Shown here: piece by piece, positions 56,373-64,000 of the stretch
Position numbering within the stretch: position 1 is the stretch's first letter
How the letters are laid out: every line of letters begins with the position of its first letter
DNA from: Lithospermum erythrorhizon
Taxonomy: Eukaryota > Streptophyta > Magnoliopsida > Boraginales > Boraginaceae
Length of the DNA stretch: 64,000 nt
NCBI GenBank assembly: GCA_019722365.1
Contig: JADFUC010001868.1
Location: 930,001 to 994,000, forward strand
Reading direction: 5' to 3'
The notes under the pieces: model-generated
The model's database searches: none
What the model was told of the DNA's origin: nothing
Seen by the model: the letters and a program-made list of their open reading frames with translations, nothing else
Program-made: the position numbers and the translations under genes

Positions 56373-57263
56373 TAGGGTTGTAAATGAATTGAATTATATC
56401 GAACCTTACTGAGTTTGAGAGTATGTTTGAACACTCAATCGAGCCGAATTATAATCAATCGAACTCGCTGAGTAACGGGGTTAAGACCTTTACGCAGTGA
56501 TCGAATCGAATGGATTTGCAGTGGACGTGGAGAAGAAATTTCCAGACGAATTATGATAAATTGTGATCGTAATCGCTAAACGCCGGTCTCAAAATCATAA
56601 ACCACGGGTTCTAAAATTTGATTTGGACTATTATATCCTTACTACTTTCTATATAAATATTAGTATGAATCTCTTTATAATAAAACAACATGTATATTTG
56701 TATTTAAATACATACACTAATTAAATTAATAACAAATTGAATAAAATCATTATTGAAAAGTACATATTCCTAAATTTAAAAAAAAACATTCAAATTATTG
56801 CGTAAAACTTATTTACCGTAGTTTATAAAGAATTATGACATTAGCTTTAAAAACATTCAAATTATTCTAGAAAAACTTACCGTGAACTTATCACGTGTAG
56901 CTTTCAAGTTGTTACTGTTAAATAATGTATTCAACAGAAAATATACATCTTTCCTATTACAAAAGATTCATACTAATATTCATGCAAAAAAGAGTAAGGA
57001 TATAATAGTCAACCAAATTTTTATAATGATTTAAGAATTTTAAGACCGGGCGCTACTACCCCATTCGTATTTGTACGACAAGCTTTCAAAGATATTGCTA
57101 CATCATATCTAAGTTGACAACGGATCAAATGTACGACCTCGAATTCATTTTACACGGTTCGTCCGTCCGTCGAACCTTGGATTTTAAGATTCGGTTTCAT
57201 GTTTGCGCTATCGAATCGAGCCACGAGCCGAATAATGCAAATCGAATCGAACTTTTAGTCCTA
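56373..57263. mobile_element. hAT-like non-autonomous element with long internal inverted repeats
   Basis: The left end TAGGGTTGTAAATGAATTGA and the inverse of the right end (TAGGACTAAAAGTTCGATTC) are alike. The 8 bases outside each end are ATACTGAC and ATACCGAG, a 6/8 match consistent with a worn 8-bp hAT target duplication. Inside, 56600-56700 pairs with 56940-57050 in inverse orientation (TTATATCCTTACT and ATATTAGTATGAATCT are shared), so the element can fold back. No transposase frame. Confidence 0.55.
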
Positions 57264-57699
57264 ATACCGAGTACTAAGTAGGCTTTGACTTAGAAGCTTA
57301 AGCTTTGAGCTTAAGATTGGTGCTTAAATCGTTCTCCATCATTAGATTAGAATCTTTGTTATTAAAAGTGATCTAATGGTTTAACTTCAATAACGGTGTT
57401 TCAGTCAAATTAGTTGTTTTACAATCAATACCAAAAAGTATGGTAATAAATTTTAGCTCATATTTAATGCACTTGAATTCCATTTATTTCCAATTAGTCC
57501 AATTTGCTATAACAAACTACTCCATAGTATTCTAATACTCATTTAGGTATATGGTGGAGTCATTTTAGAGTAATAGTTATATTCCCTACAGTTCTACTCT
57601 AGTTTAATTTATTTGCATTGAACGTTTTACTCATTTTCATTGTTACATCTAATAGATGAACATATTGTGCCATCACAACAACTAACAAATCTACACATC

Positions 57700-58132
57700 A
57701 AATAATCTATCAATGTCATAATTGAGGTAAATATTTATACATCATACACACGAGTGAAATAATCGAGGTAATTTATAACACCCCACAGTCACGAGTGTCA
57801 TAATTGAAGTAATCATATTAATATCCCATAACGCATCAATGACATGATCATGACAATTATATTGATATCACATAACCCGCTAATGACATGATCGAGGTAA
57901 TTATATTGATATCACATAACCCGCTAATGACATGATCGAGGTAATTATATTGATATCACATAACCCGCTAATGACATGATCGAGGTAATTATATCGATAG
58001 CCCATAACCCACCAATGATATGATCGGATTTATGTATCGATACTCCATAACCCACCAATGACAAGATCGGGATAATTGTATCGATACCCCATATCCCACC
58101 CATGACATGATCAGGGTAATTGTATCGATATC
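57700..58132. repeat. 44-bp minisatellite ending at the segmental-duplication breakpoint
   Basis: About nine copies, best preserved at 57871-58005, where CATAACCCGCTAATGACATG with ATCGAGGTAATTATATTGAT recurs every 44 bases (57871, 57915, 57959). Copies are more diverged at both ends. The array stops exactly where copy B of the duplication begins (58133). It is not CRISPR: no unique spacers, eukaryotic setting. Confidence 0.88.
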
Positions 58133-60250
58133 GGGGAAACCATGGAGCATTGACTTATTAGCTTTACATCTAGTTAACTATGTATCTGGGAAAACAATTA
58201 TCGTTGAAAACTTATTAAGCACTATAAACTATCTTGGTGCCCTTCTATGTAGATCACTAGAATTGGCACCAACTATTTATTATTGCATCTTAAGGATACT
58301 ACTTTGCATTTTCATTTTCAATGTAATGACTAATTATAACTTACATAACGCCTAGAACGAGCAACGATAAATAAAAAAGAAGGAGGGATATATATAGATG
58401 GACTGTTTTATCAACTCGGTAGAATGCCAGTTGAAATGGTTAAATGGACTGTTTTTACAGATACATTTACTTTGTTATAAAAAAAATAGTATCATCATTT
58501 TTATCTCGTCATATATATTTTGATTCTTCAAAAATGGTTGCTGGTTATTACGTTCATACATTGTACATTGAAAATAAATCGCATGAAGAACGTTAAGTTA
58601 TCAAAAGTTATATCCATAATTTATTTCAAATTCCTATTTAATTCCAGGTTGATGGCTCAAAAGCTCAAACAAAGACACAATAAGCAATAAATTACTTCCT
58701 ATTTTATCACCTAAGATAGCGGGCCATGTAAATATGTAATCACTCAAGTGGGTTCCAGGGAAATTCATATGGAAAAGTAAGATACAACTCGGGAGCAAAT
58801 GAAGTCTTTATCTTCTCCAGGTTTCCAGCAACAGCATCATACCAATACATGTTACCTCCCATGTGAACCATGACCCGATTAGGATCGCGAGGATGCAAAC
58901 CTTTAATCGTACAACCGTTGCTTGTATCATATGTTCTCACAAGAGTAGGGTCGTGTTCAATCATCCTTCTGTGAGTCACTGAATGCTTCAGTTTCCAATA
59001 AGCTCTTCCGCCAACACAATCCTGCAGAACCCATAACTCTAAACGATGCAGTGTTGCAGGCGAGGTTAATTCCCCCAGCTAGATGCAGCCAGCCAATCCT
59101 CGGTGACACTCATCTGGACTAATATGATCACCATCCTCCGGATGAGGCACCTCCAGTACTTGTACGCTCTCATTGGAACGATCATAAGCAAGAAAATGGC
59201 ATCCAGCTAACCAGTATACCATTTCTTCTAGCACAATTCCAGGGAGAGAACGTCTTCCCATACAAAATGGCAATGGAGATTCAATACAAGAAACGTTCCA
59301 TTCATCTGTTTCAGAAGAAAAAATTTCAACTTTATAAAGGAAAATCTAGTCAATATAATAATGCCCTAATACACAGAGTCACATACATAGTTACATAATT
59401 GCTTCTAAGAAAAAATTTGCAACTCGTGATATTCTTTGTTTCAAGACGTGGATCCCAGCTACAAAAACTTCATAGTTAACCGTTGACATTGATGAGAATC
59501 CTTGATAATCTCCTTTGCAGATAAAGGCAACAGATACACATCTATAGGTCTTGGGTGATTCTGGAAGGACACGAAATTCCCTCGTAACAGGATTGCAAAT
59601 GACGAAGCGTGTATTTGCTTCTACAATACTAGCACATAGAAGAAAACCATTTGAAGAAGCCATAATATAGGCGTCTTGACCTAGGAAGTCCAGAGATTCA
59701 TCCAAGGATCCCCACTTTCCTTCCTTAAGGTCGTTCTGCATGGAGACATGGAAATAAAGTTATTGACTGCTGAGTTGCAAATCTAACTTTAAGCCTGATT
59801 GTTATATTATCGACCCATGATAATGGGGATGTAGCTGAAAAAAGTATCCCAAAAGCAATGGTTCTCTTTGTTCCGAAACCCTACAATTAGAAAAAAGGAA
59901 CAGATAAAGGCAAAGATGAGAAGTTTACATATGATAGACAACGAGAATACAGGCCTTAAACCTAAACTATGATTATCACTTTAAATAAGTATTTTCCAGT
60001 TTATCTACCTCCAAACAATACAATTCTCTACCCAAAACAATACAACGACATCTCAAAATCAACAAAACTCCAGAATTCACAACTAACAACCCAATTTCAA
60101 AATCCAATATATTTCCACCCAAATCAATAAAAACTCCATCTTTCACAAAAAATTCAACAACCCAATGTCACAATTCAATATATTTCCACCCAAAACCCAA
60201 TAAAAACTCCACTGTTGACAAAAAATTCAACAACCCACTTTCACAATTGA
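58133..60250. repeat. Segmental duplication, copy B
   Basis: Same orientation and order as 51962-54105. Starts with the last seven codons and stop of the 1060-aa gene, detached from the rest of that gene, then its 3' flank and the F-box body, then the minisatellite. The offset between copies is about 6.17 kb. Confidence 0.9.
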
Positions 60251-60467
60251 ATATATTTTTATCGAAATCAATAAAAATTCCACCTTTGACACAAATTGAA
60301 CAATAAAACCCCATCTTTTGACACAAACTCAACAACCCAATTTGACAATCCAACATATTTTCAGCCAAAATCTAATACCTTTTGACAGAAATTGAAGAAG
60401 AAAATTCGAGAAATTGAACATACCTTGATGCAGGGAGATGAAGTGAGGGGGGTGTTCTGTTGTCCAT
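58740..60467 (-). pseudogene. F-box-associated-domain protein gene, copy B (frame-broken) with candidate first exon
   Basis: The candidate exon 1 (60424..60467) opens MDNRTPPSLHLPAS and ends in a good donor (CATCAAG/GTATGT). A gap of about 520 bases holds a minisatellite. The body then reads KEGKWGSLDESLDFLGQDAY, FVICNPVTREFRVLPESP, YRCVSVAFICKGDYQGFSS, RSLPGIVLEEMVYWLAG, and to the stop RRMIEHDPTLVRTYD, GLHPRDPNRVMVHMGGN and YLTFPYEFPWNPLE. Breaks fall near 59.78-59.81, 59.40-59.46 and 59.04-59.10 kb. Where B is broken A usually reads through, and the reverse. The F-box motif itself is not found in either copy. A complete protein cannot be assigned. Confidence 0.68.
60055..60380. repeat. Minisatellite of about 70-bp units, copy B
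   Basis: About five units with the same words as the array at 53885-54100 (AATTCAACAACCCAATTTC, AATATATTTCCACCCAAA), so two more than copy A. It lies between the F-box body and the candidate first exon. Confidence 0.78.
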
Positions 60468-60819
60468 ATCGGCTTGGTTGGTGTGTGAAAAATCCCTCCG
60501 TGTTCTAGGATCTCCACCAACAAGACTAGACGATCACAGAGGATGATGAGGCTTTGGAATAATCAAATCACTCTCTATTTATTCAAATAATACAAATCCT
60601 TCTAGGATTCTACTTTCTATATATTATGCGCGCTTGCTTACGTGTAATGCCAGAATGCGCTTCCATCAAGATTTTAAATAAATCTTATCATATGCCCAAA
60701 CTACTTCCATATTTATACCTACAATATCAAATAATACAAATCCTTCTAGGATTCTACTTTCTATATATTATAGGCGGTTTGGTTTAGATTGTTTAACATT
60801 TTTCATCAATAAATAAATG

Positions 60820-60932
60820 ACATTTTATTTCGGCCCGTGGAAAATTTCGACTCGGAAAAGTATTTTCTACCCGTTTCGAGTCACGAACATGTGTGCGATT
60901 CGTTTCGACCAACAATCATATTTTCCACCAAA
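60820..60932. repeat. 28-bp minisatellite fragment, reverse orientation
   Basis: Degenerate reverse-oriented units (TCATATTTTCCACC, ATTTCGGCCCGTGG, CCGTTTCGAGTCACGAACAT) of the array best seen at 62540-62960. Interrupted at its right edge by a MITE. Confidence 0.55.
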
Positions 60933-60933
60933 T

Positions 60934-61127
60934 ACCTCCGTCCAGAATTATAAGGGAAGATTTGAATTTTCATTGTTGAACTTTGACCGTAAATATTAAA
61001 TTATTTACATTGATATATTTTTCATAAAATATTATAAAACACACAAAAAAAAATATTTACGGTCAAAGTTTAACTATGAAAAAAGTGAAAAAGTCAAATC
61101 TTCCCTTATAATTCTCGACGAGGGAGT
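60934..61127. mobile_element. Well-preserved Stowaway-type MITE inside the minisatellite
   Basis: Flanked by TA on both sides. The left end CCTCCGTCCAGAATTATAAG continues GGAAGATTTGA; the right end TCAAATCTTCCCTTATAATT runs into CTCGACGAGGGAG, its inverse complement with few mismatches. Inner arms pair too (TTTGACCGTAAATATT / AATATTTACGGTCAAA). About 194 bp, the best-preserved element in the window. Confidence 0.85.
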
Positions 61128-61428
61128 ATCATATTTTTCGCTCCTTCAAGTGATATTTCCGACTGCTTCGATCCGGCACTGCATTTCTCGCCTTCACCTC
61201 ACCTCCGAGTCATATTTTTGACTAGTTTCTACCGAATATCATATTTTCGGTCCATTTTGACTTGGGACCATATTACACCCCCTGCCCATATCATTTCTTT
61301 CGAATTGCTCAATGGGGAACAAATGTTCCTGCTGGCCAAAACTGCTCTAAAAATATGGCCCCGGATGTCATGAAAAATATGTTCCTGCCATTAAAACTGG
61401 GCGAGAATATGTTCCCGGGACGAAACAT
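61128..61428. repeat. 28-bp minisatellite, continuing after the MITE and switching orientation
   Basis: From 61128 to about 61275 the units run in reverse (ATCATATTTTCGGTCCATTT). From about 61310 they run forward (GAATATGTTCCCGGGACGAA). The switch point near 61.29 kb is an inversion junction or an array centre. Confidence 0.6.
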
Positions 61429-62175
61429 GCGAAAACACCCAAATAATCTTTATCAATATGCCCAAACTACCTCCATATTTATACCTACAATATCAACACT
61501 ATGCTAATACTCGTTAGCCTAAATATATTTGTATTTTAGCTAAGCTTTCTATCTTTTCAGCTTTTAATTTAATATAGCTTTTAAATAACAAACTATGAGA
61601 ATATAAATTGATTCGATAAACCAACTACCCAAGCTCGAGAACGATTAGTCAAGAGATAAACAACTAAATTATAATTAACTAAAATAACAAGAATACTTGA
61701 AAGTAAAGAGGTAAGGTAGAGAGACAATACACAAGATTTTTACGAGCTTCCTTGCTCCTAACGCTCGACCGCTCTGCCTAACCCCATTTTGAGAAGCGAT
61801 AACTACCAGCACTCTGCTTGACAACACAAAGAATCCTTTCTCAAGACTAATATCAACCACCTAAATTTCACAACCGAGCGACTCCAAGCCCAAGCCAAGC
61901 GATTTCACCTAATCAACTGCCACTCGTGAACTCCAAGACTTCACTCTGGATTTACCCAACTACTCCATCTGTTAATGTAAAACCTTAGTGCTATACCACA
62001 CACAAGGATTTCCCAACCAAACACAATTAAAAATGAGGACTACAATATTCACACAACTATGGAAACACTCTACTAAAGATGATGAAGATTAAATGTGAGA
62101 GCTTTAACTTTTGCCTTTTTGAATGTCAGAGAAGATTAAATACTTAAAAGATGGTAAAAAGGTTAGGGTTTTAAA
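61429..62175. mobile_element. Transposon-derived segment, copy 2
   Basis: Second copy of 54110-54880, same orientation. It has lost the AGAGGGGGTGAATAAGG portion and carries many small indels. Its left neighbour is the 28-bp minisatellite, whereas copy 1 abuts the F-box minisatellite. Confidence 0.6.
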
Positions 62176-62208
62176 ATAGAAAGAAGCTTATATAGTGCTC
62201 AAAAATTC

Positions 62209-62357
62209 CAGAAATTGAACATACCTTGATGCAGGGAGATGAAGTGAAGGGGGTGTTCTGTTGTCCATATCGGCTTGGTTGGTGTGTGAAAAATCCCTCC
62301 GTGTTCTAGGATCTCCACCAACAAGACTAGACGATCACAGAGGATGATGAGGCTTTA
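62209..62357 (-). pseudogene. Third copy of the F-box gene first exon
   Basis: Near-identical to 60407-60554. The start at 62268 again reads MDNRTPPSLHLPAS with the same donor at 62225. No gene body follows on the left; the transposon-derived segment is there instead. This suggests an ancestral copy in which that segment had inserted between exon 1 and the body. Confidence 0.75.
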
Positions 62358-62539
62358 TATAAGCTCCTATTTATACTAAATAATACAAATCCTTCAAGCC
62401 GATTCTACTTTTTATATATTATAAAAGGCCGCCTACGCAGACGCTAGATTTTTAATTGCGCTCTACTTAATATCATATTTTCTCGGTCAATTTGACTTCG
62501 AGACCATATCTTCCTACTTCCTTTCGGCCCATAAATATT

Positions 62540-62960
62540 TTTGCCCCGTGTCAAAATTGATCGAAAATATGGCCCGGGATGAACCAGGGCAAAAATTTGT
62601 TCCCTCGTCCAAACTAGCCGAGAATATGATTGCGGGAAGAAACTTCCGAAAATATGTTCCTTGGTCGAAGCGGCCAAAAATACGGTTTCGGGTCGAAACG
62701 GATCGAAATAATGATTTTCGAGTAAAATGGCCGAAAACATGGTCCCGGACAAAACGAGCCGAAAAGACGATCTCGAGGCAAAAATATAGACTAAAATATG
62801 GGCCCGTAGGTCCCGGGGCGAGACATATTCAAAAATTGGTTTCGAGACGGTCGATTCAAAAAAAATATGTTCCCGGTGGAAATCGGCCGGAAATATGTTT
62901 ATTGGACGAAACTGGCAAAAATATATGCTTCCGGATTAAAACGAGCCGAAAAAAATGACA
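62540..62960. repeat. 28-bp minisatellite, forward orientation, about 14 units
   Basis: The unit consensus contains AATATGGTCCCGGGACGAAA followed by CGGCCG. Units are 26-33 bases and strongly diverged. Because the period is close to a multiple of three and stop codons are rare in it, a 136-codon frame stays open (62548-62958); it is not a gene. Confidence 0.8.
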
Positions 62961-63139
62961 TCATGAAGAGGCGGATGGATTTAAAATGACAAGTGTTTTG
63001 TGGTGATTTTGAATCCATTAATTTTATTAAGGAAAATTCATCTCATAAATAAATAAATTTAAAATCCATTAGTTTTGTAAAATATCCAAACAATGCCTAT
63101 GGATTTGTGTTGTGGATTTACGCTTAATTTCTAAAGGGA

Positions 63140-63410
63140 TGGAAACGAACCAAATCGAACCGAATTCGAATCGAATATCGTCGAATTTGTATTTTTACAA
63201 AATTATTCGAATTTGTATTTATATTCGAATCGAATACTAAAATCGAGTTCGAATTCGATTCGTTACTATTATATGAATATTCGAATTCGATTAGATATTC
63301 GCCATATTTTATATTTTCGTATAAATTAATAAAATATCTATACAAATATTCGAATTCGAATCGAATCGAATATTCGGTTGGAATTCTAAACGAGCTTATT
63401 CGAAAATTTT
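63140..63410. repeat. TTCGAA-rich palindromic tract
   Basis: Dense ATTCGAATTCGAATCGAAT variants on both strands, flanked by AACCGAATTCGAATCGAATA on the left and CGAATTCGAATCGAATCGAA on the right. Strongly self-complementary. Probably a decayed terminal region of a repetitive element. Confidence 0.65.
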
Positions 63411-64000
63411 AGAATCTAATTATAAGGCATTCATTTTCACATTCTTTTCTCCCATTCAATTCAAGAAAATCTATTCGAAGCTTGATTCAGATTCGACAAT
63501 ACCGTGATATCATGTTATCAAATTGCCTCATCAAAACATTTTTTTACCAATAAATTAATAAAACTCGCTTGAATACTTTATGATAAATATGAATTATACA
63601 TTGATATCTCCAATCCACAAACATCGACGTATGACTTTTTCAAATCAACTTCGACAATCAATTATTAATTATTCATTATTCTAAAAATATAAAATTTATA
63701 TAATTTGATTTGTTTTTAAAATTCTTTCATGAATATCAGTCTTTTAATAATACAATTAAAGTTAATAATCAAGATAATTTATTTTAATATTTGAAAAATT
63801 AAATTTAAAATGATAGAGAGAGAGACATTTTCAAGCTACATTTTGAAATTAAGCCATTTAAAATGGACTTCCATAAAGCCCATATTCAAACCCACTTGGA
63901 TTCTATGTTCCATTTAATGTCCATGTACATCAAGACACGCATATGACAAGCTGGCCTAATTTAATATGTAATTTTATTACACCAAATATATTTTTACACA
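63411..64000. other. Right window edge, no gene seen
   Basis: AT-rich sequence without exons, conserved motifs or clear repeats. Confidence 0.5.

Noticed and set aside
57700..58132. CRISPR-like array (44-bp period)
   Set aside because: Repeats are contiguous without unique spacers, drift gradually, and lie in a plant nuclear genome. It is a minisatellite.
62548..62958. 136-codon open frame on the plus strand
   Set aside because: It is a read-through of the diverged 28-bp minisatellite; the residues repeat with the unit and there is no start context or splice support.

Overview
The window is nuclear DNA of a flowering plant. It is AT-rich, genes are split by GT-AG introns with long AT-rich intergenic stretches, and every recognisable protein belongs to a land-plant family. 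Protein matches and gene order suggest a eudicot; I cannot name the species. All calls come from reading the sequence and from family knowledge, with no database search.

Layout, left to right. (1) 510-3102 (-): first five coding exons of a CMP-sialic acid/UDP-galactose transporter-like nucleotide-sugar transporter; the rest lies beyond base 1. (2) 5871-7254 (-): complete two-exon DUF1685 gene. (3) 14712-20448 (-): six-exon myo-inositol transporter of the INT1 type, with damage at both ends of its frame. (4) 26979-29602 (+): intact eight-exon calcium-dependent protein kinase, CPK24-like, 536 aa. (5) 32362-42076 (-): ARIADNE RBR ubiquitin ligase, ARI7/ARI8-like, about 15 exons, with several frame and splice lesions and a roughly 1.5 kb inverted-repeat transposon in one intron. 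(6) 43506-51982 (+): ten-exon gene for a 1060-aa conserved protein of unknown function, head to head with ARI. (7) 51.96-62.4 kb: a rearranged block with two damaged copies of an F-box-associated-domain gene on the minus strand, extra fragments, several minisatellites and transposon pieces. (8) 62.5-64 kb: a 28-bp minisatellite and a TTCGAA-rich tract.

From memory, the neighbours echo Arabidopsis: transporter, DUF1685 and INT1 sit close together around At2g43240-At2g43340, and CPK24 and ARI7 are adjacent (At2g31500/At2g31510). This supports the calls and suggests conserved microsynteny. The genes form no obvious pathway; they are ordinary plant housekeeping and signalling genes.

The main anomaly is a scatter of 1-3 base indels inside strongly conserved coding sequence (transporter exon 1, INT1 ends, several ARI exons, both F-box copies), next to genes that read cleanly (CPK24, DUF1685, the 1060-aa gene). 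Consensus error in the assembly is the simplest explanation; real pseudogenisation is the alternative. The least-described items are the 1060-aa protein with an internal 94-residue duplication, the duplicated F-box/minisatellite block, and the transposon in the ARI intron with a repeated TTAACGCGGTACC motif.
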